From Haliotis asinina (lineage: Eukaryota > Mollusca > Gastropoda > Lepetellida > Haliotidae): DNA of 64,000 nucleotides. Every line of letters starts with the position of its first letter. Positions within the stretch are counted from its first letter, which is position 1. The stretch spans positions 24,902,501 through 24,966,500 of the forward strand of contig NC_090295.1 of assembly GCF_037392515.1 (NCBI RefSeq), written 5' to 3'. Shown piece by piece: positions 12,531 to 25,189 of the stretch. The notes under the pieces are model-generated. The model had not been told where the DNA came from, did not search any database, and saw nothing but the letters and a program-made list of their open reading frames with translations. A program made the translations under genes and the position numbers.

Positions 12531-14450
12531 TGATCAAACCTGATCCTACATTTGCCTTCACAGATCAGGAACTGTGGTAGTCATCTACTGAGGATATGTG
12601 GTTTCAGAGAAGAAGTGAAGGATTTCCACAGATTAATATTTTACTATGAAATTTTTATGATGACAGTGTTTACATAAATTTGAAAAAAACAATAAACTTG
12701 AGTTCTTCAGATTTTATTAGACAGAATAACTTACATTGGCACAATATCATGTCACTGCACGTGAAGAAAAAAAACACACAATACCTAAGTACAACATTCA
12801 TATCTTAGGCTTAATAAAAAAGTGAAATGTTTCTTGGGCATCAGCAGTCATTCTTTTCTGTGTGTGCAATTAACAAATGTTTTATTGCCATTTAAAAAAA
12901 ATTATCCACTAAAGGAATGAGTGTCTGTCATATGAGCGTGACTGAAGCAACAATTTTTAAAATGTGTTAAACTTTCCAAGCTGTATTTATGAGAGAAAAA
13001 ATAAATGTGTTCCTCCCTCATCACTTTTTTTCTATAAAAAAAAATTTAAAAAATAACTCCTACCGCCCTCGTCACTTTTGAAAAAATGCCCGAGAAACAT
13101 TTAATTTTGTTTATGCAGCCTTAGTAGTTAGTCACTTGCAGCATACTGTACACCCATAACAGCAGGGGTAATATAAGTTATCACCCCGTATTTCCCTCGA
13201 CACAATGTGATAACGCATTTATCTAGCTGAATGTTTTCACTAAAACAAAACAAAACAACTCGCATCGAATCGACTTGCTGCCATGTTGACACCAGCTGAT
13301 CGTTTGACCTCAATGCACCACACGTTACTAAACGCTTGTCGATGCACGCTTTTCTCACTTCGCGTCGTCACCAAGGCGTAGCAGGGTGATATGAGCGGGA
13401 GTATGCGACTTTTATACTCCTGCTGGCGGATCGTGATGGATGTACATGGTATTTTATCAGAGTCACATGGACCAATCACAACTGGACATTCTTACATGAG
13501 GCTAGATAAGGGCATTTGGCTTCACTCAACATCCTAAATATTACACCAGTTGTCCATCATTGCACATTCAGGCCTACTGTACATTATGTTCCAGACTGTC
13601 TGGTATCATGATACTAAAATAACACAATCACAACAAATATTAGCCCGTAAGTTAAATATTTGCTTGCCAAAATCAGCACCTGTTTTACATCAAGTTTGTA
13701 TCATGTTGTAATGGTAAAGTAAGAGAAATATTTATGAATGGTTACCATGGATACATAACCCCACGATGCAAAAAATAGATGCTTGTAACTGATGCAATTG
13801 TTCAGTTACCTGTATTTTGGTTTGTCAAACCATCAAAGAAAGAATGATTGTTTTAGGAAAGCATTGTACAGGACCAAACATTTTTTCTGTATGGAATCAA
13901 GACATACCTGGAATCTGGTATAAACTTGTAGGTGATGATGACAGTATGTGATATCTGATAATGATAGAAGAAAATGCTCCATTCTTTTCTAGTCCATTGC
14001 TGTTAATAAAAGAAAAGATCCCCTTCCATCAATGAACTTTTGCACCATATGTCTATTTCGTCCAGAACTATACTATTAAACTTCATCATGCATACAGGCC
14101 TTTTTAAGTTTCATCTGGTAGAAAATATGACTAGAATGCATTGTGATTTGTATCCTTAGCAAAATGCTTAGCCACAAGCATATAACTGTAAAATTAAGAC
14201 AATGTTTCCATGTCTTGTTAACCATAGCAAAAATCAGTCATGTTACCATGGTAACAAAAGTAACCTGAATATTCACTACTTTAGTAAGATTTATACAAAT
14301 ACATCCATAATCAATGATACACTTGCCACAACTTGATAATCACCAATGCAGGTGCAGTTTCCTCTTAATTTGTTTTTTGTAAGTTCTTTCATGTCACTTC
14401 TAGAGTTGCATGAACAATCAGTGCAAAAGAATTTACAGCTCAAATGACAG
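12531..14450. other. Intergenic; CpG-richer patch at 13240-13480
   Basis: Most of this stretch is AT-rich without recognisable coding sequence. The patch 13240-13480 has several CpG-containing words (ATCGAATCGAC, CTTCGCGTCGTCACC, GGCGGATCGTG) unlike its surroundings and could be a promoter or 5' exon of an unknown transcript. A TTTATT at about 12712 would be a minus-strand polyadenylation signal. No protein supports a gene. Confidence 0.3.
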
Positions 14451-14454
14451 GATG

Positions 14455-14650
14455 AATGGTTGGTTGGTTTGTTGTTTCATGCCACACTCAGCAATATTCC
14501 AGCTGCATCACGGTGGTCTGTAAATAATCAAGTCTGGACCAGACGATCCAGTGTCAACATCATAAGCATTGATCTATGCAATTGGGATAGGATGATATGT
14601 CATCAAAGTCAGTCAGTCTGACCACTTGATCCTGTTAGTCACTTCTTGCA
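14455..14650 (-). repeat. SINE-like copy, reverse orientation
   Basis: Begins GGTTGGTTTGTTGTTTCATG and CCACACTCAGCAATATTCC, then CAAGTCTGGACCAGACGATC, ATTGATCTATGCAATTGGGA and ATCCTGTTAGTCACTTCTTG: the reverse of the family consensus seen at 4.48 kb. Confidence 0.65.
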
Positions 14651-15139
14651 CCAAACATGGGTTGCTGAATATCAATTCAAATATAGATCATCATGGTACT
14701 GAAGATGAATGGATGAGGGAGGGCAGTAACTGCATCTTCTTCTGTGGTCTCCCATCCAGAGACTATAGTTTCTTAAAGTAATGCCAGAAATGCATGGAAA
14801 AAGCATTTAGGCAATTATTTGATAATGACTGATATTTCAGATTCAAAACTCAGATATTCATACCACCTTGACCTATTATGGCATCAGAGAATCACGATGT
14901 ACCATTCCCTCCTCATAATGACCTCTCGTAAATACTGACAAAATTTCATGATAAAAACAAATTTAAGAAACAAACTATACTGTGACCCAGCTGGCAGGCA
15001 GACAGGGTGACAGCCTTATGTAACGCATGGGCAATGCATGTCTGGTACCATCTAAAAATATCAAGTGTCAGTATCATTGCCTGCTGAGGACCCTAGAAAA
15101 ATTAAACAGGTGCAACTCGGCTGATGTTAACGCTAATCT

Positions 15140-15960
15140 GCAGACACTATTCATCCTCCATTTTATGAACACGGTCGTCAGCCTTTTGCCACACTTCTGG
15201 GGTAATTCTCATAAAAGAAGCATACAAAAGTTTTTTTAAGTCCTGAAACCTTGAATGTGGTATTTTTTTTTGGGTTACCTCAGATCAGTACAAGGGGATT
15301 GAGCTCACACTGCTGTCCTGGTGTATGAAGAACTGTGAGTCCTTGTTGTGCAGCTAGTTTGTCAGTGATGTACTGAATTGGCTTTTTGTGCTGCTGGATT
15401 ATATCCATGAGCTGAGGCTTTGTTTCTGAGTGCCTGTAAGACATGTTACAGGAAGTGAGAAAATCTTGCAGCTGAGCCTTGAGATTGCTTATGGTGGGTG
15501 TGATGGTACCGGGACACGCTTGTTATGGTAACTGGTGTAATACAAAATGATAAGGCTCTGTTTGCCCGGCTGCAATAAAAGCTGATGTTCAAACCAATCC
15601 AAAAATACCCGCCCACTCATTTCGATGTGGTAATCACGATCAGATTTCTGGGCCTCAAAGACAAAGCCACAACCCCTAATCAGTCCCTGACCACAGGTAC
15701 CAGCATACAAGATGATCAGGAGTATACCTTAGTCTGATGGTACAACTGACACCTTAGAACAATCTGAAATAAGCCACATCCAATTGGTTGAGTGATTCTT
15801 ATTATGCCAAGTTTTATCAAGGTGTATAATTTGAAACCCAAAAGTTCGGTATTCTTTAACTGTTCTGTAAACACAGCTCTGTCATCTTCCCTTTTGGTGT
15901 ACCTGAACCCCATTTCTACTACTAGTAGTACTAGACCTACTATAAGTGTTGTTTTCGAGA
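15140..15960 (-). pseudogene. Decayed DDE-superfamily transposase
   Basis: Read on the minus strand, separate frames give pieces in transposase order: GFRYTKREDDRAVF (about 15.90 kb), GCGFVFEAQKSDRDYHIEMS with VFLDWFEHQLL (15.69-15.59 kb), KPIQYITDKLAAQQGLTVLH followed by a degraded LNPLVLI (15.4-15.29 kb), and ITPEVWQKADDRVHKMEDE before a stop (about 15.21-15.15 kb). This order matches the DDE 'superfamily endonuclease' transposases of invertebrate DNA transposons, with the C-terminal ITPEVWQK piece as the usual end. Frameshifts and loss of the second catalytic Asp region (LYYTSYH where LDNASYH-like is usual) show that it is inactive. No terminal inverted repeats were identified. The family is assigned from recalled motif patterns. 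Confidence 0.6.
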
Positions 15961-16912
15961 CATTTTTTGTATCATTGATCTCATCTTGTATTTTAGCTCA
16001 ACTCGGGTGGGACTCTGAGTTCATATAGTTTATAAACTGCATGGCGTATGATCAAAGTCATCCAGTTTGTTTCCTACCTGGTTTTGATTTCGATGTCTCT
16101 GAGGTAACTTTGTAAACCTGACTATATGACAAACTAAGGGCTTTACACATTCCATACTAAACCCTGTCATAGCTGGCGAGAGGTTCCTGCTTTGTTTCTC
16201 CAGTCTGAAATACAGGTATAAATTTGAAAATAATGGTTCTGCAGATATCAAGTCGCATGGTGCCAGTTCAGTGCTCATACACAAAGAGAAAGTATTGGTG
16301 AACCAGACTATCCATGCAATTTGAATTAAGACTTTTTCACATAAATATTTTGACTATAACTACAACAAGGGTTCCATCTTTTGCACATATTGATGTTAAA
16401 AAACCCAAGACTTTTTACAATCATTTACGTTATTTAACTAGTTGAGGCTATATGAATAATTCTGGTCTGTATTTCAAAACTCAGTTTTGACATTACATGT
16501 ATGATATATGTGCTTTATCTTTTATAATTTTCCAAGCATTTCTGGTATTACTTTAGCACCTGGTTTCACCAGAAAACAAATGTGAAATGTCTGCTTGGAG
16601 AACATTTTACTTAGCTATATTCATGATATTGAAAAATGGGTTCCAAATCAATACAGCTCTAATGTTTTTGAATTCTTATCCATTTTCTGTCCGAGACCTC
16701 ATGATAAAAAAACAGTCTTTAGAAATGATAGCATATTGTGTATATCCCCATTTACATTTCAGTCATGCTTTAATGAGTTTCTTTATTGTTCTTATCTTGT
16801 GAAATGAATTGTTGCATACATCTCAAATCAGCAAAATCATTTTAAGCCGAAGAGGGATATTTATTCCATAAATGATCAAGTCTTTGAAGGGCATTTAGAA
16901 GTGAAACACATA
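15961..16912. other. Intergenic, nothing recognised
   Basis: AT-rich sequence between the transposase relic and the hairpin. The short open frames on both strands have no recognisable motif. Confidence 0.3.
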
Positions 16913-17020
16913 AGAATGGAGATTTTTATGGATATCTACTTCCTCATTATGAGAACACAACATTACATAAAGTTGTGTTCTCATAATTAAGAAGTTGATG
17001 TCCATAAAAATCTCCATTCT
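16913..17020. repeat. Long imperfect hairpin (~49 bp arms)
   Basis: The left arm starts AGAATGGAGATTTTTATGGA and ends GAGAACACAAC. The right arm starts GTTGTGTTCTCATAAT and ends ATAAAAATCTCCATTCT. The arms pair with about five mismatches around a ~10 nt loop (ATTACATAAA). The similar words CATAAATGATCA occur on both sides, at about 16867 and 17021. It could be a small foldback transposon or a hairpin-forming transcript. Confidence 0.75.
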
Positions 17021-18207
17021 CATAAATGATCAGCTTCTCATTTTCATGCTGGACACATGTTAAACAAGTCTTCAGATTTCAGAGAACTATGTGACAATGG
17101 ATAAGTAAGCAATATGACAGCCACAAAACAACCGGGGAACACCAGAAACACAACCTGATGCTGTAACTATAGTTGATCCAATGCCCACACACATTACGCA
17201 TTGAACATAGACTCTTCGCAAGTATAGCCACAAGATGTTAAAAAATATGATAATGGCAACACATGCCTGATTCACACTTTCTCCAGACACATGGGAAAGA
17301 ATTCATGGAAACCAATTTCTTTATTAAGAGGAATACCACATCTCATATTATATGCTTCATATTCTCCAAAACATTGTGTTCCTCATAACAAAGAAGTGGG
17401 CTTCAGCATACTCTCATCTTTAACACGTTATTTGTCTCATCACAACAACTGTGCTGGCATCATCACGATCACGTGTACACAGGACACAACTGTCAATTCA
17501 CTAAAAATGAAAAAAATAAATAATCTTAAACAACAGTATTTGTAATTTTTTCCATTCACATGACTGACAAAACTTCACTGACATAATCAGATGTTTAACA
17601 AGCCATGCTAACGATATAAAACTCAAACCTACAATTTCACTTGAAAACATATCCATAAAATGGGTTGATCATGTACACTGATGATGAATGAAAACCATTT
17701 GTCAACAGTAGAGTAATAGTTACAACTGAGATGTTCTGAATGAACATTGTCAGCATGAAATTGTAATCATCCCCAAACAAAGTGTCTGACACCGCTTGTG
17801 AACTGTCTGGAAATGTGCTTTCTTCCTGAAAGTTAACTTTATGACACATAGATACAGATAATGAAGAATCATTTATTCCTCGCTGCAACTTCCACATGTC
17901 CAGATAACATTTCATTCAAGACTTGTTCCTTTAGAGTGTTTTTCATGACTAATAATCCCATCATGTTTTGAGAGTTTGAAGTCACTGTACTCTGGTGGAA
18001 CAGTGGCTAACCAATTATCTATCAAGGTCTATGCATACCTTCACATTCATATGAATTCTGTTGCAAGTACAGAAGATGGGCGATGGCAGGTAGTATGTGA
18101 GTTCAAACACTTGATGGGTTTGGCTGACAACATTATGTGCTCAAGACAACGTTTTTCTTGATAGTCTTTTTTTCATTATTCTCAACTCCTTTTTCACCAT
18201 GAACATG
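17021..18207. other. 3' flank of UBIAD1 (minus strand), no other gene seen
   Basis: Lies downstream of the UBIAD1 stop codon. A TTTATT at about 17873 would be a minus-strand AATAAA and could end its transcript. No coding exon was recognised. Confidence 0.35.
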
Positions 18208-19176
18208 CTATATGAGATTCGGTAAAGTTGATTTGTCAGCCAGGAAGCAAGCACAAACATACATCACTCCCATAAACAGATTCAACAAAGCCATCTTTCT
18301 AGGCATCCCATGAAGATTTCCACTTCTGAATTCTCTTTCGTATCTAAATGCAAGAAATACTGAAAGTACTGGTAGGAACATCCACTTTGTACAATGCAAG
18401 CTCATCATTATGAAGATGATGTAAGGCACAAATAGGAGAGCTGCAAATAATAGATAAGAACCAGTGCGTCCAAGCAAAATTGCCATTGTCATTATCCCTG
18501 CCGACTTGTCCAATTCCATATCCCTTGTGTTGTTGCTATGTAAAATTCCTACAGTGTTCAAAGCTAGAGGGATCGCATATAAAAATGGACTGAGGGATAA
18601 CTGTCCTGCCTGGCATAAAAATGAAAACATCACTGTCAAAGGTCCAAAGGTGAGAAAAATCACTAAATCACCCATGGCAAAATATTTCAGTCCCATTCCT
18701 CCAGTGTAGAGAAAACTACTTGACAAGCCACCAAAGTATATCAGCGCTATGTGTTCCATCTTAGCTGGTGACAGGAAGGCGAGCAGCACAAAACCCACAC
18801 ATCCCATCACATAAAATACTCCTCCCAGAAAGGCAACGTCTGCTGGGGACAATAAACAGTCAACCAATGTCCGATCGTCACTTTTCTTACTGTCAATTCC
18901 TCTTGTGTAATCAAAGTAAGTGTTCACAAGATTACCAGCTGCGTGAACAGACAACGCGGTAAGACACGTCACAAGAAATATAGTCAGATCGTAAGTGCCC
19001 GACGTCTTGAATGCCAACGTAGAACCCAACGCCACCGGGGTGAAGGATGCTGTAAAAGACCACGGACGAAGGGCAGCGAAGTACTGAGACAGCTGGCTTT
19101 TGAAACTTTGTGGAATATTTAGCCTCCCATTCTTTACTGTAGGCGTATGGACGCCATTGACACCCTTCTTTGTCAT
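18208..19176 (-). CDS. UBIAD1: UbiA prenyltransferase domain-containing protein 1 (322 aa)
   Basis: UBIAD1 is the ER/Golgi-membrane prenyltransferase that makes menaquinone-4 (vitamin K2) by adding a geranylgeranyl chain to menadione, and it is also reported in CoQ10 synthesis. The protein is polytopic. It opens with the family block LRPWSFTASFTPVALGS (residues 36-52). It has the first Asp-rich site GNLVNTYFDYTRGID (81-95) followed by KKSDDRTLVD, a conserved HIALIYFGGLSSSFLYTGG (142-160), and the second Asp-rich site LHSNNTRDMELD (212-223). Length is close to the human 338 aa, with a shorter N-terminus. The CDS is a single exon here. The ATG at 19176 is the first in frame and lies 34 codons ahead of the conserved core. 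It lies head to head with MTOR. Both Asp motifs are intact, so the gene is presumed functional. Confidence 0.95.
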   Translation of the reverse strand: MTKKGVNGVHTPTVKNGRLNIPQSFKSQLSQYFAALRPWSFTASFTPVALGSTLAFKTSGTYDLTIFLVTCLTALSVHAAGNLVNTYFDYTRGIDSKKSDDRTLVDCLLSPADVAFLGGVFYVMGCVGFVLLAFLSPAKMEHIALIYFGGLSSSFLYTGGMGLKYFAMGDLVIFLTFGPLTVMFSFLCQAGQLSLSPFLYAIPLALNTVGILHSNNTRDMELDKSAGIMTMAILLGRTGSYLLFAALLFVPYIIFIMMSLHCTKWMFLPVLSVFLAFRYEREFRSGNLHGMPRKMALLNLFMGVMYVCACFLADKSTLPNLI

Positions 19177-20270
19177 TTTGCCTGGTATAGTCTAAGAGAA
19201 TCACATATCAGTCTCCTATTAACGGCAAATATGGGGTTTGATCGTCACACAAAACACACTTCTCATTCGCAACAACCGGCCATGTTGCGTATTCACCGGA
19301 AGTGCGTAAATATTATCTATAAGTGTTAATATCCACAATACATTAATAATGGGAATCCGCTTGTCAGTATAATAGGCATACAAATGCAATAAAACCACTC
19401 TATTTCTGTGGAAATATAGCGGATCTGATTATCCAGTACGAATGCCCATGAATTGACTGGGGTCCTGTCTACCTAACAAGTTAGCATGTTGCGCGATCTA
19501 AGAATGAAACCAGTTTGCTATTAAACTGGTCACAGTGTAATCACGCACTGCTAATGTCAGTGTTTTATAGACAGGAGCCAGTCAAATCAACATGGCGATG
19601 AGAGCAAGTACTCTGACTGCCTCATCTGTTCTAGTGACAAGACCTCGTAACCTGATAATTCATCACTCAATGAATTATTTCTAAAGTTTATGAGGTAAAA
19701 CAACAGGTTTATGCTGTAGTCATACCATGCATAATCGAAAATTCTCCTCGATAAGGAAATGAAATAAGAGTCGTCCAATGATTTGAGTTGAATGATTTTG
19801 TCATGGACATTGGGCGGGGCATATGCTTTGGGGTAAATAGTCACTGACAGAGCCTTGATTTCCAACATTCATAATGATTAGTCTGTAAGAGTTCCTCCTG
19901 TTCCCCCATCCCAAATAATATTTATATATTGACATATATCAGAATTATTAACAAAACCCAACACAACAAGGATTAGAGGACTCACAAAAATAATTGAAAG
20001 CCCCAAACTTAAGTACAATAAATACCTCTGTTAATCTGAGGAAGAAAGAATATTGGGAAATGGAAGGAACTATTTCTGATTAGTCAATGCTTGTTGTTTG
20101 ATGCCATGCTCCAAAATGCTTTGTAACTCCCTGAAGACATAAGTTACAATTAATGGACTCCTGTCTTGACTAGCATACATTACAATCAATACATTACAAA
20201 GAGTTGTGTGCAATGACATGCAAGAAACTGAGTCACCAATCCTGACCACCAGATCCATTAAGTTGGGTGG
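19177..20270. other. Upstream region of UBIAD1; candidate shared UBIAD1/MTOR promoter zone
   Basis: CpG-containing words (ATTCGCAACAACCGGCCATG, TCACCGGAAGTGCG) at about 19265-19310 lie 90-135 bp upstream of the UBIAD1 ATG. CCGGAAGTG is an ETS-type core often found in TATA-less metazoan promoters. A 5' noncoding MTOR exon could start here, but no exon is visible without transcript data. Confidence 0.35.
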
Positions 20271-20274
20271 GATG

Positions 20275-20430
20275 AAGGATAGCCTCTTGGTTAAACCATC
20301 CGCTTGTCATAACAAGATCCAGGTTTGATGTCCCACATGGGTACAATGCATGAAGCTCATTTAAGGAGTCCCCAGCCATGAAATTGCTAGAATATTGTTA
20401 AAAGTGGCATAAAACTAAATGGACTCATGC
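20275..20430 (+). repeat. tRNA-like SINE copy (second subfamily)
   Basis: The stretch reads TTGGTTAAACCATCCGCTTG, AAGATCCAGGTTTGATGTCC (B-box-like GGTTTGATTCC), GGGTACAATGCATGAAGC, then TTGCTAGAATATTGTTAAAA and GGCATAAAACTAAA. Related copies lie at 40.79 and 41.22 kb. Confidence 0.6.
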
Positions 20431-20692
20431 TTGAGAACTAACTCATAGCAAGACGTTTGGAATCACAAACAGCAATTGGAAAATTATGTTGTAGCTACAT
20501 ATCAGTATACAGTTGTGATGTATTATTCAGATAATATTTCATTTGTTCAAATATTAATAAGCCTGATAAGTGTGTCAGGCTACTGTATTAGCATTTGATT
20601 TGAATTTGTGCTGTTACAAAAAGCTAATACAATTATGTCCCAACTCTCTACCATGGATTCTTTGAGCAACATGACAATACAGCTTGTTCAGT

Positions 20693-21650
20693 CTATTATG
20701 GTTGGGTCTATCATTGTGAAGGGGTGCACCTTTGTCAGTTGTCTGTCAGCATGTCCAAACTTCTGAGACAAGGTTGACATTTGACATCTCAGTGTCAAGA
20801 TATCATCAGCAATGTCCTAACTTTCTTTAGAAAAGAAGATACAGATGATTTCATGTTTCCGATGTATGGATACTTCACACAAATGCAACATTAAAAACAC
20901 ACTCTGCTCTCCTATTTAATGAAGTTATCTTGACTTGCCGTTTGTGGTTGACCTCCCGGGTCATGCGTATGTAGAGTAGCTCAGGTCAAGCTGAACAAGC
21001 TGTAGTCTATGCCAATTACCTGTGATCCTGGTCCACAGAGTGTGAAACTTCCAGGGTTAAACATCCCTTTTGAGGTACTAAGGCTCACAACAACAACAAA
21101 TTCTTTGAGATTGGCAGTCATACTGGCGTAGCTGTTGTAGTTTTTGTACTTATTTCTTTATTATGTTGCCAAATGTCTAACACATATTTCTTATAAATAA
21201 TTAGTTGTCAGTTCATGCAATAACACAGTGTGTCTGTACCTCTGCACTATTCGCTAAATGGTCCATGCCTATTGCCCGAAAGCTTAAGTGACTGATTAGC
21301 CAGTTTGTTAAACTGCATGTGTTGTTTACCCTGTACAGGACTGTATAGGTCAACAAGGAGACATGTCAAAGTGTCTAGACCAGTAATATAGCATTTCTAC
21401 AACTTGATCTGATCAAGTGAATACTAATGCATTGCATAACAATGTCACAAATGGTTGGGTCTATTATCATAGAGGGGTACACCTTTGTCATTTGATTGTC
21501 AACATGTGTGAAAAGCTGAGACAAGATCACCGTTTAACATTCTCTTCTCACTTGTTTAATGAAGTTTACTCAACCTGTCATTAATGCCAACTGACCTACC
21601 GGGTCACGCATATGTGGAATAGTTCAGGTCAAGCTGAACAAGCGGTGTAA
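20693..21650 (+). repeat. Two direct copies of a ~200-320 bp dispersed repeat
   Basis: Copy 1 (about 20693-21010) and copy 2 (about 21453-21650) share ATGGTTGGGTCTAT, GTGCACCTTTGTCA or GTACACCTTTGTCA, TTTAATGAAGTT, CCGGGTCA and CAGGTCAAGCTGAACAAGC in the same order and orientation. They lie in the MTOR upstream region; no coding potential was recognised. The nature of the repeat is unknown. Confidence 0.6.
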
Positions 21651-21861
21651 GTGTGACAGTTTGGATCCGTACATTCCAGATGATCAGCAGTTTAAGGTCT
21701 CACACCTAATACAATGTGTTTGTAGACCATATACCATCTTTGCAATCACTTGACGTCTCCACCAATGACTGAAGAAGAGTGTATCTCTGAAAACATGCCT
21801 TTTTGCCAAACTTCTCAAAAGAGTTAAAACCTGTACCACACTTTACTATTTCATTTTTTAT

Positions 21862-24800
21862 ATTTTTCCTTATCCTGACTCATGCTTATTATGCTTATTT
21901 CCTTCTTCTATGCAAATACTTATTGTGCTTATCTTCATCTATGCGAATGATAGTGGAACACTTGAATAATATGTAGTTCCCTTGAAAGGGATGTAAATGT
22001 TCACTCACCCACGAATTGCCTCCCTTGAATCCTCTCTCTCCTACAACCCAGATGATGGCTATGATGGAGTATCAGTTCGCTAGAGAAAGAGCTTCATGTT
22101 AGAACCCTATGATGACAGATGGCATTTGCAAAAACATGGTCGTTCGAGAACCTGTTCCTGAGAGATCTACATCGTCTTACCACAGATCTACAGCCGAAGA
22201 TGACTCTCACAAATTCTCCATGTTTGAGAAGATCTTCACATTTGGAAGACTCAGACGTAACTGAGGAAGAGAGAGAAGGTTCTGCGAACGTCCCTGGGAC
22301 TATAAGAAACTTTAAAGTCAGGTCTGCGAACCCTCAGCGTTCGAGGTCAAGGGAATCCACTTCAAGATCCAGTCGCACTACATCAGAAACCTGCAGCTCC
22401 CACAGACATTCGAGAATGGAAGATTTGTGAAAGGAACAAAATGAAGATTCACAAGAAGAGGGTTAATGGAAAGAAGGTTCATAAAAGGGAGGTTTGTGAA
22501 GGCACAGTTCGGCTGACCTGAAACTATCTACAGGAATATACGCAGAAGAAGAGGGTGAATATGTCTTCTTGCAAGATCGCAAACAGCTTGGACTTGGCAT
22601 CTCCCTCCAAGGAATCGAATGCATCATTCAAATGCAAGATGCTGGAAGATGACTTTGACACTCTAACGATTCCACGACTGAACTTACCCGAAGGTGTCAG
22701 CAAACCTCTGTACGGCAACCCGGTACCAGAATCAACATGTACCTTTGTTCAATGCTAAGAAGTTTCCTGTGCATCACATGGGCCCCTTAATGAGCGTGCA
22801 GGACCTGGATGATTGAAAGGTGATCATTGATTCCTGTAACAAGTCATATAGGGTAGAAGACGAAGATTGCTTAACTCGACACCATGACTAGAAGAGTGCT
22901 CTTTGGCTTGGCGAGATCTAGAGCGATCAACAAGGCATTGATATCCGGATTCCAGAACCCCAAGACTGAAGATGATGATACCATCAGCAATGATAACTAA
23001 GAAGGACCAGCGCTTCATCCGTTATCACCTGGCCTCGACGTCAATGGATCTCACCCTACAAAGGCAAGTCTGCTATTGACATGTTCCTGGAATGACAAGT
23101 TCCAGATAAATAGAGGTCTATTTAGAGCTGCTTGAGCTATGAATACTATCCTCTGAGGGGAAATTGACGCAGTTGCTAAGGAAGTCATACCTGATCAAGT
23201 CCATCGACTCACTGGTCAGTCATGCATCAAATATCACTGAGTTACAGCAACAAGTCAAAGTTCTCTGGAGTTCAAAAGGTGAAGGAAAAGAAATAGTCTA
23301 TTTCCAGAGGCAGGAAGATCTGTCAAGATTCAAGCCATAATTCCAGAAAGTGTCATCTCTGCATTACCACTACGAACATGGCAATGCCTCCTTGGTCTCC
23401 TCATCTCAGTGCAGGACTTGACTTGCAAAGGATCACTACAGTTCACGTTCACTGCGCTGTTTCTTAGCAAGACACTTGGACTGCATGGACCAGATCACTG
23501 TACCAGACAGTCTCAAGATGTACCTGTAAGTCTCAAGACGTACCTGTAGTGGTGGTCTTACAAGTCGAATGTCTGCTCATGCACCTATTTCGAAGAGCCA
23601 GTTTTCAACAAACACCTCTATGCAGATGAATCACTACAAAGATGTGGGAGTGCATCTGGCATGAGGGAAGTGGTCGAATCAAGAACAACTTGTTCACATC
23701 AACCAGTTGGAGGTGAAGGTTGTGACCAATGCCATACAACACTGGTTGGGCTCACTGATCAATCCAATGCTGACAGTACACACAGACAAATCAACAGTGT
23801 CATTCTGTATAAATCAGCAAGAATCAATGAGATCACCAAATCTGCTTCAGTTCACCATGTTCAACAAAGAGTTGAATGTTTGGCTAAAGGCATGTCACAT
23901 CCCAAGAGCCAAGGACTATCTGTCTCGCCCACTTCAACCATTACCCATGGAATGGATGCTCCACACATAGGCATTCCAGCTCACCATAATGAAAGTAGGA
24001 TCTCTCTCTCATAGAACTGTTCGCCACAAGGTTCAAACAACTACAGACATTCGTCTCACCAGTACCAGATTCTCAGGCCTGGGCAACTGACTTGCTGAGC
24101 ATATTATGGGAAGGACTAAAGGTTTACACATTCTCGCCTCTGGTTGTACTACCTCAAGCACTATTGAAAATCAAGCAGACCCAAGTGCTACAACTGACTT
24201 TGGTTGCACCCTACTGGCCTGTGAGAATCTGGTTCCCAGATCTTAAACTCGGAAATCCAACCCAGAAATCCTACCAGAGTGGACGAACCTGCTTGTATAT
24301 TTGCACACCAAGCAAGCTCATGGAAACCCACTAATGTTCCAGCTACACATATGGACTGTATCAAGACTTGCTTGAAGAAAAGAGGATACTCTGCCAGAGC
24401 GGTTAAAGTAACTCTAGCTCTGTGCAGATCAACTTGCAACTTGTACGCCTTGAAATGGCAGAGATTTGAACAGTATGCAGTGTGGAAAGACTTCACGGCA
24501 ATGAAAGTGACTCATCCTGAAGTGGCGAAATATATATGTCATCATAGATGTATGAGGCGATTGAAAGGTTAGACACTATCTACATATCTACATACACTTC
24601 AGCTATCAGTACAACTGTCATGATGAGGATGAGGAAAAAATGAATCTACGAGATTCACTATTCTTATAGAGGATGACAAGATGTAGTCCCCCTGAGTTGA
24701 CAGTGAAAGTTGGAAGAACAGGATCCAGGAAGTGCCATTACACATTTCCCATTGGTGGGATATGGGACGTATCTAAGGACAGCTGATGAATCCATGGAGT

Positions 24801-25189
24801 GGCCTGACCCACTACCGTTTCCGCCAGATTCTCGAAGCAGAATAAGCAAGCGTCAGGATAAGGAAAAATATGTAATTCTTTAAGTAGAACTGATATTTTA
24901 TACTTATCTTGATTCATGATGTCAAGCCTTCCCAACCTCCCCACAGAAGGCACTTCGGTTTCACAGCAAACCTATTTGCTCAAGCTTATTCAGGAGAGAG
25001 TGACAAGCATGATAAGTCATGTGACTGGCGGGACAGGATTCAAGGGAGGCAACTCGTGTGTGAGCGAGCTCTTCAAGTAAACTATAAAGGATTCAAGTGT
25101 TCCACTATCATTCGAGCAACAGGAGACAAGCATAATAAGCATGAGTCAGTATAAAATATCAATTTTGCTTAAAATTAAGAAATTACATG
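21862..25189 (+). mobile_element. Degenerate DIRS-like retroelement (copy A) with inverted ends and internal complementary region
   Basis: The left end (CCTTATCCTGACTCATGCTT, from about 21862) and the right end (CATAATAAGCATGAGTCAGT, to about 25189) are inverted copies over roughly 180 bp. At about 24845-24930 sits a junction of the two outer ends in reverse complement: CAGGATAAGGAAAAAT followed by ATGTAATTCTTTAAG. That is the internal complementary region typical of DIRS elements. Inside are broken frames: an RNase H-like stretch with VHTDKSTVSFCIN (about 23775), LNVWLKACHIPRAKDYLSR (about 23870) and the following WEGLKVYTFSPL (about 24110). No intact reverse transcriptase is visible. The element ends about 200 bp before the first coding exon of MTOR. 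Confidence 0.75.

Noticed and set aside
13128..13479. Minus-strand frames of 76-79 codons in a CpG-rich patch
   Set aside because: No domain and no supported splice sites; the patch may be a promoter, but a protein is not supported.
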